From positions 1 through 36,760 of the forward strand of contig NZ_JAAFKF010000034.1 of the NCBI RefSeq assembly GCF_013299175.1: a stretch of DNA of 36,760 nucleotides. Reading direction: 5' to 3'. A program made the translations under genes and the position numbers. A model generated the notes under the pieces. That model ran no database searches. It was not told the DNA's origin and saw only the letters and a list, made by a program, of their open reading frames with translations. Shown piece by piece: positions 6,696 through 15,454 of the stretch (its first letter is position 1; each line of letters begins with the position of its first letter). The stretch comes from Sphaerotilus sp. GTDB lineage: Bacteria > Pseudomonadota > Gammaproteobacteria > Burkholderiales > Burkholderiaceae_C.

Positions 6696-8150
6696 ATGAA
6701 ACAGTACCCGAACTTCATCAACGGCGAATTCGTCGCCACGTCCAAGACCTTCGAGAACCGGGCGCCGGTGGACAACCGGGTGCTGGGGCTGGTGCATGAG
6801 GCGGGGCAGGCTGAGGTCGATGCGGCGGTCGCAGCGGCCCGTGCGGCGCTCAAGGGCGACTGGGGCCGGATGTCGGTCGTCAAGCGCACTGAGCTGCTGC
6901 ACGCGGTGGCCGACGAGATCAACCGCCGCTTCGATGATTTCCTGCAGGCCGAGATCGCCGACACCGGCAAACCGCTGAGTTTGGCCTCGCACATCGACAT
7001 CCCGCGCGGCGCGGCCAACTTCAAGGTCTTCGCCGACATCGTGAAGAACGTGCCGACCGAGAGCTTCCAGATGACCACGCCGGACGGCGGCACGGCGGTG
7101 AGCTACGCCGTGCGCTCGCCGCTGGGGGTGATCGCGGTGGTGTGTCCGTGGAACCTGCCGCTGCTGCTGATGACGTGGAAGGTCGGCCCGGCGCTGGCCT
7201 GCGGCAACACGGTGATTGTCAAGCCGTCGGAGGAGACGCCCGCCACCGCCACGCTGCTCGGCGAGGTCATGAACGCGGTGGGCATCCCGAAGGGCGTGTA
7301 CCAGGTGCTGCACGGCTTCGGCCCCGGCTCGGCGGGCGAGTTCCTGACCAGGCACCCCGGCGTCAACGGCATCACCTTCACGGGGGAAACGCGCACGGGT
7401 GAAGCGATCATGGCGGCGGCGGCCAAGGGCGTGCGGCCGGTGTCGTTCGAGCTGGGCGGCAAGAACGCGGGCGTCGTGTTCGCCGACTGCGACTTCGACA
7501 AGGCGGTGGCCGGCATCACGCGCTCGGCGTTCGAGAACTGCGGCCAGGTCTGCCTCGGCACCGAGCGGGTCTACGTGCAGCGGCCGATCTTCGACAAGTT
7601 CGTGGCGGCGCTGAAGGAAAAGGCCGAGGCGCTCAAGGTCGGCCCGAGCGAGATGCCCGGCGTCGGCCTCGGCCCGCTGATCTCGGCGGAGCACAAGCAG
7701 AAGGTGCTGGGCTACTACGCCAAGGCGGTGGCCGACGGGGCGACGGTGGTGACGGGCGGCGGCGTGCCCGAGATGCCCGAGGCGCTGGCGAACGGGCACT
7801 GGGTGCAGCCGACGATCTGGACCGGCCTGCCCGAAAGCGCCCGCGTGATCCAGGAGGAGATCTTCGGCCCGTGCTGCCACATCGCGCCCTTCGACACCGA
7901 GGAAGAAGCCATTGCGCTGGCCAACGCCACCGACTACGGGCTGGCGACGACCGTGTGGACGCAGAACCTCGGCACCGCGCACCGCATGGCCGCCGCCATC
8001 GAAGTCGGGCTGTGCTGGATCAACTCGTGGTTCCTGCGGGATCTGCGCACGGCGTTTGGCGGGGCGAAGGCCAGCGGGATCGGGCGCGAGGGCGGGGTGC
8101 ATTCGCTGGAGTTCTATACCGAGCTGCGCAACGTCATGGTCAAGCTCTGA
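6696..8150 (+). CDS. dmpC: 2-hydroxymuconic semialdehyde dehydrogenase
   Basis: NAD-dependent aldehyde dehydrogenase superfamily enzyme, 484 aa, oxidising 2-hydroxymuconic semialdehyde to 4-oxalocrotonate in the meta-cleavage pathway. Catalytic residues visible are N153 (PWNLP), E252 (FELGGKN) and C286 (NCGQVCLGTE). The C-terminal INSWFLRDLRTAFGG and GREGGVHSLEFYTELRN are characteristic of DmpC/XylG and aminomuconate-semialdehyde dehydrogenases. The in-frame extension to 6597 overlaps dmpB and is rejected. The ATG at 6696 has no obvious Shine-Dalgarno, unusual for this operon. It is the last gene of the cluster: dmpD, dmpE and dmpFGHI do not follow, and the next gene converges 14 bases away. 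Confidence 0.95.
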   Translation: MKQYPNFINGEFVATSKTFENRAPVDNRVLGLVHEAGQAEVDAAVAAARAALKGDWGRMSVVKRTELLHAVADEINRRFDDFLQAEIADTGKPLSLASHIDIPRGAANFKVFADIVKNVPTESFQMTTPDGGTAVSYAVRSPLGVIAVVCPWNLPLLLMTWKVGPALACGNTVIVKPSEETPATATLLGEVMNAVGIPKGVYQVLHGFGPGSAGEFLTRHPGVNGITFTGETRTGEAIMAAAAKGVRPVSFELGGKNAGVVFADCDFDKAVAGITRSAFENCGQVCLGTERVYVQRPIFDKFVAALKEKAEALKVGPSEMPGVGLGPLISAEHKQKVLGYYAKAVADGATVVTGGGVPEMPEALANGHWVQPTIWTGLPESARVIQEEIFGPCCHIAPFDTEEEAIALANATDYGLATTVWTQNLGTAHRMAAAIEVGLCWINSWFLRDLRTAFGGAKASGIGREGGVHSLEFYTELRNVMVKL

Positions 8151-8164
8151 ACCACCGCGGTATA

Positions 8165-9769
8165 TCACCGCCCCACCCCCTCCAGCGCCTCCCCCACATA
8201 CCGCCGCACCGTCGGCACCTCCTGCCCCAGATGAAACGCCAGCCGCTGTGCCCGCAACTGGATGTCATCGGCGGTGAACCGCTCCTGGCGGCGCAGGTGC
8301 TCGACCCAGGTTTCATCGACGAAATACTCGACATAGCGCCCCGGCCGTTCCGTGTCGCGGAACAATCCCCACGACAAGGCACCTTGCCGCAGCCGCGCCT
8401 GCCGGGTGGTGCGCATCACGTCGGCGAACGCGGCAGCGCGGGCCGGGTCGATCCAGTATTCGACCGTGACCATGACCGGCCCTTCGTCCGGGCCGATCTC
8501 GATGGCCGGGTGCGGCGTCTGGCTGGGTGACGCCGGGCGCAGGTCAGCGTCACCGCCCCCCGACACCGTGAAGCCCCGCACCAGGAACAGCACCAGCGGC
8601 CCGCATACCGCGGCCACCACCAGACTCTCCGGCACCGAGCCGAGCAGATCCGCCGCCTGCCCCCAGACCACCGCCCCCGACGCCGAGCCACCCATCAGCG
8701 CCATCTGGTAGGTGGACATGCCCCGCGCCCGCACCCAGTTGGGCAAGGCGAGCTGGGCCGACATGGTCAGCGTGTTGGCGCAACTGATCCACGCCATCCC
8801 GCCCAGCGCCATGCCCAGTGCGCTCAGCCACAGCCACGGCGACAGCGCCACCAGCAGCGTCATCGCCGACACCATGAGCGACGCCACCTGCACGATCAGG
8901 TCGCGGCTGTAGCGGTCGCGCAGCGCTGGAATCACCATCACGGCCACCATCGCGCCCAGGCCCATGCAGGACATCAGCAGGGTGAAACTGCCCGCCCCGC
9001 CGCCAAGCCGGCGGGCCACCAGTGGCATCAGCGCAGTCAGCGCCGTGCTCAGGAAAAAGAACACGAACACCCGCAGCAGCACGGCGCGCATCCGCGGGTT
9101 CTGTGCCACATGCTGCACGCCGACGCGCATCGCGCCGACAAACCGCTCGCCCGGCAAGGCGCTGATGCGCGGCTCGGTCCTCCAGCGCAGGATCTGCACG
9201 AACGCCAGCAGCGACAGCACCGCGTTGAGCACGAACACCGCCGCGCTGCCCGCCGCCGCCAGCAAGGCACCGGCCAGCACCGGCCCGATGACCCGCGAGA
9301 GGTTCATGGCCATGGCCTGCAGCGCCAGCGCACCGGAGAGCTTTTCCGCCGGCACGATGTCCGGCACGATCGCGGCGAACACCGGCCAGCGCGCCGCCAG
9401 CCCGATGCCGTTGGCGAAGGTCAGCACCAGCAACAGCGGCGCCGTCAGCCCACCCCCCAGCGAGAACAGCGCCAGCACCGTGGCCACGGACGCCACCCAG
9501 AGCTGCGTGGAGGCGAACCAGCGCCGCCGGTCCACGATGTCGGCCAGCGCCCCGCTCGGCAGTCCAAGCAGGAACACCGGCAAGGTGGAAGCCGCCGACA
9601 CCAGCGCCACCATGGCCGCGCTGGTGGTGAGCTGCGTCATCATCCAGGCGGCGGCCACGTCGTTCATCCACATCGTCAGGTTGGCGGCGAGCCACGCCAG
9701 CCACAACATGCGGAAAACGGCCATGCGCAGCGGCTGCAGCGCGGCGGGCAAACGGTCAAGGTCCAGCAT
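8165..9769 (-). CDS. MFS transporter, EntS/MFS_3-like, with a C-terminal soluble domain
   Basis: A 534-residue major facilitator, probably an exporter of small molecules. About twelve hydrophobic helices span residues 15-415, with the MFS loop motif GALADIVDRRRW after the second. The last ~90 residues are soluble (VMVTVEYWIDPARAAAFADV ... FVDETWVEHLRRQERFT) and resemble the monooxygenase-like ABM domain found at the end of MFS_3 proteins. The start ATG at 9769 (MLDLDRLP) has GGAG eight bases upstream; a longer in-frame start at 9859 is rejected because it would run through the intrinsic terminator of tctA. The gene converges on dmpC with 14 bases between stops. The substrate is unknown. Confidence 0.85.
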   Translation of the reverse strand: MLDLDRLPAALQPLRMAVFRMLWLAWLAANLTMWMNDVAAAWMMTQLTTSAAMVALVSAASTLPVFLLGLPSGALADIVDRRRWFASTQLWVASVATVLALFSLGGGLTAPLLLVLTFANGIGLAARWPVFAAIVPDIVPAEKLSGALALQAMAMNLSRVIGPVLAGALLAAAGSAAVFVLNAVLSLLAFVQILRWRTEPRISALPGERFVGAMRVGVQHVAQNPRMRAVLLRVFVFFFLSTALTALMPLVARRLGGGAGSFTLLMSCMGLGAMVAVMVIPALRDRYSRDLIVQVASLMVSAMTLLVALSPWLWLSALGMALGGMAWISCANTLTMSAQLALPNWVRARGMSTYQMALMGGSASGAVVWGQAADLLGSVPESLVVAAVCGPLVLFLVRGFTVSGGGDADLRPASPSQTPHPAIEIGPDEGPVMVTVEYWIDPARAAAFADVMRTTRQARLRQGALSWGLFRDTERPGRYVEYFVDETWVEHLRRQERFTADDIQLRAQRLAFHLGQEVPTVRRYVGEALEGVGR

Positions 9770-9780
9770 CCAGAATGCTC

Positions 9781-9816
9781 CGAAACGAAAAAGCCCCACC
9801 GCAGAGGGTGGGGCTT
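9781..9816 (-). terminator. intrinsic terminator of tctBA
   Basis: On the minus strand, AAGCCCCACC (9816-9807 in reverse complement) pairs perfectly with GGTGGGGCTT (9800-9791) around a six-base loop, followed by a T-rich run at 9792-9781. It lies 40 bases after the tctA stop and before the MFS start, separating the two transcripts. Confidence 0.92.
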
Positions 9817-9855
9817 CGAGGGTAGCCGGACTCGGGGAGTCCTGCGACCGCAGGC

Positions 9856-11367
9856 TCATTCTTCCTGGAAAGCCTCTTCGCGCTTGTTCTTGATCGACGG
9901 CAGCATCACCACCACGACCATCGCGAACGCCGCCAGCAGCAGGCCCGCCGACAGCGGACGCGTCATGAACGTGCTCCAGTCACCGCGCGACAGCAGCAGC
10001 GCACGGCGCAGGTTCTCTTCCATCATCGGGCCGAGGATGAAGCCCAGCAGCAGCGGCGCCGGTTCACAACCGATCTTGTAGAAGATGTAGCCCACCAGAC
10101 CGAAGCCTGCCGCCATGTACACGTCAAAGTTGTTGTTGTTCAGCGTGTACAGCCCGATGCAGCAGAACACCAGGATCGCCGGGAACAGGAAGCGGTACGG
10201 CACCGTCAACAGCTTGATCCAGATGCCAATCAGCGGCAGGTTCAGGATCACCAGCATCAGGTTGCCGATCCACATCGAAGCGATCAGGCCCCAGAACAGC
10301 TCGGGGTTGCTGGCCATGACCTGCGGACCCGGCTGGATGCCCTTGATCGTCATCGCGCCCACCATCAGCGCCATCACGGCGTTCGGCGGGATGCCCAGCG
10401 TCAGCATCGGGATGAAGCTGGTCTGCGCGCCGGCGTTGTTGGCCGATTCGGGACCGGCCACGCCGCGGATGTTGCCTTGGCCGAACGGCACTTCACCGGG
10501 ACGGCCACGCACCTTCTTCTCGACCGTGTAGGCCGCGAACGAGGCCAGCAGCGCACCCCCACCGGGCAGCACACCCAGGATCGAACCCAGCGCGGTGCCA
10601 CGCAGCACGGCGGGGAAGGCGTCCTTGAAGTCCTGCTTGGTGGGCATCAGGCCCGTCACGTTCTTGGTGAAGACCTCGCGCTGCTCGGCCGGCATGCCCA
10701 GGTTGGCGATGATCTCGCCAAAGCCGAACACGCCCATGGCGATGGTCACGAAGCCGATGCCGTCCGTCAGCTCGGCCACATCGAACGAGAAGCGCGGCAC
10801 GCCCGAGATCACGTCGGTGTTGATCTGGCCCAGCAGCAGGCCCAGCACGATCATCGCGATCGCCTTGACCAGCGAGCCGGAGGCCAGCACCACCGCGCCG
10901 ATCAGACCCAGCACCATCAGCGAGAAGTATTCCGCGGGGCCGAACTTGAACGCGAGTTCCGTCAGCGGGGGCGCGAAGGCCGCGATGACGATCGTGCCCA
11001 CGCAACCCGCAAAGAACGAACCCAGGCCGGCGGCGGCCAGCGCGGGACCGGCGCGGCCCTTGCGTGCCATCGCATAGCCGTCGATCGCCGTCACCACCGA
11101 GCTGGACTCGCCGGGGACATTGATCAGGATGGCTGTCGTGGAACCGCCGTATTGCGCGCCGTAGTAGATGCCGGCCAGCATGATCAGTGCCGGCGTGGCG
11201 TCGAGTGCATAGATCGACGGCAGCAGCATCGCGATCGTCGCCACCGGGCCGAGTCCGGGCAGCACGCCGATCAGCGTGCCGAGGATGGAGCCCATCAGCG
11301 CGTAGAACAGGTTCTGGAAGGTCGCGGCGGTCTGGAAGCCGAGCGACAGGTTGTGGATCAGGTCCAT
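9856..11367 (-). CDS. tctA: tripartite tricarboxylate transporter, large membrane subunit TctA
   Basis: This 503-residue integral membrane subunit forms the channel of a TTT-family secondary uptake system for citrate-like or other carboxylates. Family features are GVLPGLGPVATIAMLLP near the N-terminus, YYGAQYGGSTTAILINVPGE at about 70-90, and the mid-protein GVLPGGGALLASF. Its length matches TctA. The start MDLIHNLSLGF is typical and lies 13 bases after the tctB stop. It depends on a periplasmic TctC binding protein for its substrate, and no tctC gene is present next to it, so the partner must be encoded elsewhere. Substrate unknown. Confidence 0.95.
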   Translation of the reverse strand: MDLIHNLSLGFQTAATFQNLFYALMGSILGTLIGVLPGLGPVATIAMLLPSIYALDATPALIMLAGIYYGAQYGGSTTAILINVPGESSSVVTAIDGYAMARKGRAGPALAAAGLGSFFAGCVGTIVIAAFAPPLTELAFKFGPAEYFSLMVLGLIGAVVLASGSLVKAIAMIVLGLLLGQINTDVISGVPRFSFDVAELTDGIGFVTIAMGVFGFGEIIANLGMPAEQREVFTKNVTGLMPTKQDFKDAFPAVLRGTALGSILGVLPGGGALLASFAAYTVEKKVRGRPGEVPFGQGNIRGVAGPESANNAGAQTSFIPMLTLGIPPNAVMALMVGAMTIKGIQPGPQVMASNPELFWGLIASMWIGNLMLVILNLPLIGIWIKLLTVPYRFLFPAILVFCCIGLYTLNNNNFDVYMAAGFGLVGYIFYKIGCEPAPLLLGFILGPMMEENLRRALLLSRGDWSTFMTRPLSAGLLLAAFAMVVVVMLPSIKNKREEAFQEE

Positions 11368-11380
11368 GGTCGTGGCCGCC

Positions 11381-11851
11381 TCAGGTGCCTGCGCCGAACA
11401 TCGTCGGCAGCAGGGGGATGGTCAGGCCGAGGCCCTTGGAGAAGATGCCCCAGGACATCACGGTCAGGATGGCGGCGTTGAGCGCGGCATCCTTGATGGT
11501 GAACTCTTCGCTGGCCATGGCCGACAGGATCACCAGCACGGGCAGCGTGATGAACAGGCCCAGGCGGGGCAGCAAGGCACCGAACAGGGTCACCGCCACC
11601 AGGATCACCACCAGGGGGCGCCAGGCGAAGGCGCCGATCGGTTCACCGTCGGGGGTGTCCTTGGTCAGGGACGTGAACAGCACCATTCCGCCCAGGATCG
11701 CCATGAGCACGCCCAGACCGAAAGGGAAATAGGCGGGACCAGGTCGGGCCGAACTGCCGAAGCTGTATTCCAGCGAGCCGATGGCGAAGGCCGCCCCGAC
11801 ACCCAGGAACATCAGTCCCGACCAGAAGTCTTTCTGGCTCTTGATTTGCAC
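11381..11851 (-). CDS. tctB: tripartite tricarboxylate transporter, small membrane subunit TctB
   Basis: Small membrane subunit of the TTT transporter, 156 aa with four predicted helices: FWSGLMFLGVGAAFAI; FPFGLGVLMAILGGMVLF; the paired segment around VVILVAVTLFGALLPRLGLF; and AALNAAILTVMSWGIF. GPAYFPFGLG is a TctB-typical loop. A GTG start at 11851 (VQIKSQKDFW) is preferred because AGGAG lies seven bases before it; an in-frame ATG at 11866 would place that Shine-Dalgarno inside the gene and has none of its own. A TAGAAT at 11894-11889 could be a -10 element, but no good -35 is seen. tctA follows after 13 bases. Confidence 0.88.
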   Translation of the reverse strand: MQIKSQKDFWSGLMFLGVGAAFAIGSLEYSFGSSARPGPAYFPFGLGVLMAILGGMVLFTSLTKDTPDGEPIGAFAWRPLVVILVAVTLFGALLPRLGLFITLPVLVILSAMASEEFTIKDAALNAAILTVMSWGIFSKGLGLTIPLLPTMFGAGT

Positions 11852-11943
11852 GAGTTCTCTCCTCATCGATCAACAAAACGGATGACCAATTCTAGGAAGC
11901 GCCCCCATGCAATCTGCTGTGGATTCCACTTAGCGGACGAAAA

Positions 11944-13743
11944 TCACGTCTCCCAACCGGGCGTCGAGCGCAGCACCTCGTCGAGCGTCGTGCGCCCATC
12001 GGCGACCTGGCGCAGGCCGGCGCGGCGCAGCGGCTGCAGCCCGTCCGACAGGCTCTGCCGGCGCAGCAAGCCCAGGTCCGGCACCTCGCGCACGGCGCCC
12101 CGCACGGCTTCGTTCACCGTGAGCAGCTCGAACAGCCCGCGCCGGCCCCGGAAACCGCTCTGCCGGCACGCCGGGCAGCCGACCGGGCGGTGCGGCTGGA
12201 AGGGTTCGTGCTCGGCCAGCACCGGCACGCTGGGCAATGCGGCTTGCAAGGCGGGCAGTGTCAGCGCCAGGTCCGGCTGCTTGCACGCCGGGCACAACTG
12301 CCGCACCAGCCGCTGTGCCAGCACACCGATCACCGTCGCGCTGATGAGGTAAGGCGCCACCCCCAGGTCCAGCAGCCGCGTGATGGCGCTGGCGGCGTCG
12401 TTGGTGTGCAGCGTCGAGAAGACGAGGTGGCCGGTGAGGGCGGCCTGGATCGCCATGTCCGCGGTGGCGAGGTCGCGGATCTCGCCGATCATGATGATGT
12501 CCGGGTCTTGCCGCATCAGCGTGCGCAGGCCGCTGGCGAAATCGAGGTCGAGCGCGGCCTGGACCTGCGTCTGGTTGAACGCCGGCTCGATCATCTCGAT
12601 CGGGTCTTCGATGGTGCAGACGTTGACCTCGTCGGTCGCCAGCCGCTTCAGCGTGGCGTAGAGCGTGGTCGTCTTGCCGCTGCCGGTGGGGCCGGTGACG
12701 AGGACGATGCCGTGCGGCTGGGCGGTGAGGTGCTGCCAGCGTTGGGCGTCCTGCGCCGTGAAGCCAAGTCCTTCGACGGGCTGCACGGCGGTTTCCGGAT
12801 CGAAGATGCGCATCACCAGCTTCTCGCCGAACGCGGTCGGCAGTGTGGACAGGCGCATCTCGATCTCGTCGCCCTTGGGGCTGCGGGTCTTGATGCGGCC
12901 GTCCTGGGCGCGGCGGCGCTCGATCACGTCCATGCGCCCCAGCAGCTTGATCCGCGCTGTCACCGCCGCCATCACCGTCTGCGGCAACTGGTAGACGGTG
13001 TGCAGCACGCCGTCGATCCGCAGCCGGATCACGCACTGGTCGCGGCGCGGCTCCAGGTGGATGTCGCTGGCGCGCTGCTCGAAGGCGTAGGTCCAGAGCC
13101 AGTCCACCACCTGCACGACGCCCTGGTCGTTGGCGTCGAGCTGCTTGTGCTTGCCGAGTTCGACGAGCTGCTCGAAGTTGACCGCAGCACTCACCTCGCC
13201 CGTCTTCTGGGCAGCACGCACCGAGCGGGCGAGGTTGTAGAACTCGACCGTGTAGCGCGCGATGTCCAGCGGGTTGGCGACCACCAGCCGCACCGTCTTG
13301 CGCGTGTGCTGGGCGATCTCGCTGATCCAGTCCACCACGAACGGCTCGCTGGTGGCGACGACCACCTCGGCCGCCCCCACCTGCACCGGCAGCACGCGCC
13401 GCCGCTCCGCATAGCCGACCGACATCACCTCCGTCACCTTGGCCACATCGACCTTGATCGGATCGATGCGCAAGTACGGCAGGCTCACGCGCTGCGCCAG
13501 CCAGCGGGTCAGGGTCTCCAGGTCGAGCGGGTCCAGCGTGCGGGTGTGGCGCAGCCCGGCATTGGCCAGCCGCACCAGCGGGTGCTGCGCGCTGTCGCCC
13601 GCGCCGAGCCGCTGGGCCAGCAGCGCGGCGTCGCTGGCGCGCACGATCTCGTCTTCCACCAGCCAGTGCAGCAGGTCGCGCCAGGTCAGCGGTCCCTGGT
13701 GCGACTGCAGGCTGGGAGCGGGGCGTTGGGGGGTGAGGCTCAT
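11944..13743 (-). CDS. GspE/PilB-type secretion ATPase, orphan
   Basis: This 599-residue hexameric-ATPase family protein is related to GspE (type II secretion) and PilB (type IV pilus). The N-terminal MshE-like region spans about 20-170. The ATPase core has the Asp-box CTIEDPIE at 376-383, Walker A GPTGSGKT at 351-358, Walker B IIMIGE at 416-421 and the His-box STLHTND with H446. The zinc-type tetracysteine is C484-x2-C487 and C523-x2-C526. Start ATG 13743 overlaps the stop of the upstream gene (ATGA). No gsp or pil genes for platform, pilin or secretin flank it, so its partner machine is not encoded here. It closes a four-gene operon with the pseudokinase-HDOD, TatD and SpeE-like genes. Confidence 0.9.
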   Translation of the reverse strand: MSLTPQRPAPSLQSHQGPLTWRDLLHWLVEDEIVRASDAALLAQRLGAGDSAQHPLVRLANAGLRHTRTLDPLDLETLTRWLAQRVSLPYLRIDPIKVDVAKVTEVMSVGYAERRRVLPVQVGAAEVVVATSEPFVVDWISEIAQHTRKTVRLVVANPLDIARYTVEFYNLARSVRAAQKTGEVSAAVNFEQLVELGKHKQLDANDQGVVQVVDWLWTYAFEQRASDIHLEPRRDQCVIRLRIDGVLHTVYQLPQTVMAAVTARIKLLGRMDVIERRRAQDGRIKTRSPKGDEIEMRLSTLPTAFGEKLVMRIFDPETAVQPVEGLGFTAQDAQRWQHLTAQPHGIVLVTGPTGSGKTTTLYATLKRLATDEVNVCTIEDPIEMIEPAFNQTQVQAALDLDFASGLRTLMRQDPDIIMIGEIRDLATADMAIQAALTGHLVFSTLHTNDAASAITRLLDLGVAPYLISATVIGVLAQRLVRQLCPACKQPDLALTLPALQAALPSVPVLAEHEPFQPHRPVGCPACRQSGFRGRRGLFELLTVNEAVRGAVREVPDLGLLRRQSLSDGLQPLRRAGLRQVADGRTTLDEVLRSTPGWET

Positions 13744-14603
13744 GGCGTGGGACTCCCGGCGGCGCGGCGCCGCGGTAGCGGGCCGATCAGACCCAGCCAG
13801 CGTACCGCCTTCAGGCCGCAGCGTTCGGTGATCTGCGCGGCGCGCTCGCGCAGCACGGTGTCGTCGGGGCGCTGCCCATCCTTGAGCGCGACCACGATGG
13901 TGTTGCCCTCCTCGGTCGGCGCGAGCATCAGCACCTGCCCGCCGCCCGGCGAAAATGCGGCGTCGATGCGGCGGGCGCTGCGGGCAAAGCTGGCGTTGCG
14001 GCCGAACAGGTTGACCACCAGCAGTCCGCCTTCGGCCAGCACGGCGTGGCAGTCGCGGTAGAACGCTTCGTCGTCGAGCACGGGAGCGGCAGCCTGGTGG
14101 TCGTAGAGGTCGATGCTGAGCACGTCGGCGCTGCCGTGGTGAGCGGGATCGACGACCCAGGTGGCGGCGTCCGCCTCCACCACGTTCAACCGCTCGTCGT
14201 TGGCGGGCAGGCGGAACCACTGGCGGCAGGCGGCGATCACCTGCGGGTTCAGCTCGACGGCGGTGGTGTGCAGCCCGAGTTCGGTGTGGCAGAACCGGGT
14301 CAGCGCCGCAGCACCGAGGCCGAGCTGCACGACGCGGGTGGCGTCCAGCGTGTCGGGATCGCGCAGCAGCAGCCAGACCATCATGCGCTGCACGTACTCC
14401 AGCTCCAGCGCATGGGGCTTGCGCAGCCGCATGGCGCCCTGCACCCACGGCGTCTCCCCGAGGTGCAGGTAGCGCACGCCATCGAATTCGGAGATGGAGG
14501 CCGAGGGCAGGGTCTTGCGTCGGGCGCGGGCAGGTTTGGCGGCTTTGGTGGATTGGACGGCAGGGAGGTCCGGGAGATCGTCGGGCAGGTGGTGCGAGGT
14601 CAT
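13740..14603 (-). CDS. spermidine synthase-like (SAM-fold) protein
   Basis: A 287-residue Rossmann-fold protein of the spermidine synthase/methyltransferase type. After a basic, low-complexity N-terminus (about 1-35), the SAM-binding region reads VVQLGLGAAALTRFCH, the acidic ribose-binding strand is TAVELNPQVI, and DVLSIDLYDHQAAAPVL resembles the substrate loop of SpeE. The classical GGGDGG of spermidine synthases is GLGAAA here, losing the aspartate, so true aminopropyl transfer is doubtful. The start ATG 14603 overlaps the tatD stop; an in-frame start at 14639 would run into tatD. Its stop overlaps the GspE-like start. The function in this operon is unknown. Confidence 0.82.
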   Translation of the reverse strand: MTSHHLPDDLPDLPAVQSTKAAKPARARRKTLPSASISEFDGVRYLHLGETPWVQGAMRLRKPHALELEYVQRMMVWLLLRDPDTLDATRVVQLGLGAAALTRFCHTELGLHTTAVELNPQVIAACRQWFRLPANDERLNVVEADAATWVVDPAHHGSADVLSIDLYDHQAAAPVLDDEAFYRDCHAVLAEGGLLVVNLFGRNASFARSARRIDAAFSPGGGQVLMLAPTEEGNTIVVALKDGQRPDDTVLRERAAQITERCGLKAVRWLGLIGPLPRRRAAGSPTP

Positions 14604-15448
14604 GCCCGATCGTAAGGCGCAAACCTGCTGTGCCACCACTGTGCCAGCCGCGGCAAGGCGGCGCAGGCGTTGGCCGAGGTGATCGCCGCGGTCTCCTCCA
14701 GCGACCAGCCGCGCAGCGCCGCCAGCGTCTCGGCGATGCGCGGCAGCTCCGCCGGCTCGTTGCGGCTGGTCAGGCCCCGCGCCCGCTCGTCGGCGGTGCG
14801 GTAGCGCCAGTGCGGCGGGATGTCGGGCGCATCGGTTTCGAGCACGATCGACCCGGCCGGCAAGGTCTGCGCCAGCCGGCGGATCTGGAGAGCGCGCTCG
14901 AAGGTCATCGTGCCGCCAAAACCAAGCCGGAAACCCAGGTCGATGAACGCCTGCGCCTGCTGCACGCTGCCGTTGAAGGCGTGGGCAATGCCGCCGCGCA
15001 CGCCCGCACGGCGCAGGTGCTTGAGCAGCCCGTCGGCGGAGCGGCGCACATGCAGGATCACCGGGAGATCGGCGCTGCGGGCCAGGGCGAGCTGTGCGGC
15101 GTAGAAACGCTCCTGGATGGCCCAGTCCAGACCCGGCACGAAGCCGTCCAGGCCGATTTCGCCGACCGCGACGAGGCGTTCGTCGCGGCGGTGCGTGTCC
15201 AGCGCCTGGGCCAGTTGCGCCAGCGCATCGGCGGGCTGGCGGTGGACGCAGAGCGGGTGCAGGCCCAGGGCGTAGGTGTTGCCGGTCGCGTGGGCGAGGG
15301 TCCGCACGCGGTCAAAGTGCGCACATTCGACCGCCGGAACCACCAGCAGCGACACCTCCGCCGCACGGGCACGCTCCACCACGGCGGGGCGGTCGGCGTC
15401 GAATTCCGGGGCGTCGAGGTGGCAGTGGGTGTCGATCCAGTGGGGCAC
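14600..15448 (-). CDS. TatD-family metal-dependent hydrolase (DNase-like)
   Basis: A 282-residue TIM-barrel hydrolase of the TatD family, Mg-dependent 3'-5' DNase-type enzymes. Motifs in order are the N-terminal H8-x-H10 in DTHCHLD, GEIGLDGF (metal-bridging Glu), VILHVRRS, HAFNGS and the C-terminal ETDAPDIPP. Length and motif set match YcfH/YjjV-type proteins. It starts six bases after the stop of the pseudokinase-HDOD gene, and its own stop overlaps the next start, so it is cotranscribed with unrelated neighbours. The cellular substrate is not deducible. Confidence 0.93.
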   Translation of the reverse strand: MPHWIDTHCHLDAPEFDADRPAVVERARAAEVSLLVVPAVECAHFDRVRTLAHATGNTYALGLHPLCVHRQPADALAQLAQALDTHRRDERLVAVGEIGLDGFVPGLDWAIQERFYAAQLALARSADLPVILHVRRSADGLLKHLRRAGVRGGIAHAFNGSVQQAQAFIDLGFRLGFGGTMTFERALQIRRLAQTLPAGSIVLETDAPDIPPHWRYRTADERARGLTSRNEPAELPRIAETLAALRGWSLEETAAITSANACAALPRLAQWWHSRFAPYDRA

Positions 15449-15454
15449 CGGGGT

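Noticed and set aside
8157-8171. GCGGT/ACCGC hairpin between dmpC and the MFS gene
   Set aside because: Only five base pairs, no T-run; too weak to call a terminator.
9770-9859. N-terminal extension of the MFS transporter to 9859
   Set aside because: It would translate through the tctA terminator hairpin, and the ATG at 9769 has a good GGAG ribosome-binding site.
11919-11929. GTGGA-T-TCCAC inverted repeat upstream of tctB
   Set aside because: Short, single, and right after the GspE-like stop region; could be chance in GC-rich DNA.
12190-14061. A 623-codon + strand frame opposite the GspE-like gene
   Set aside because: No recognisable domain, and the opposite strand encodes Walker A, Walker B, the His box and the Cys motifs of a GspE-type ATPase.
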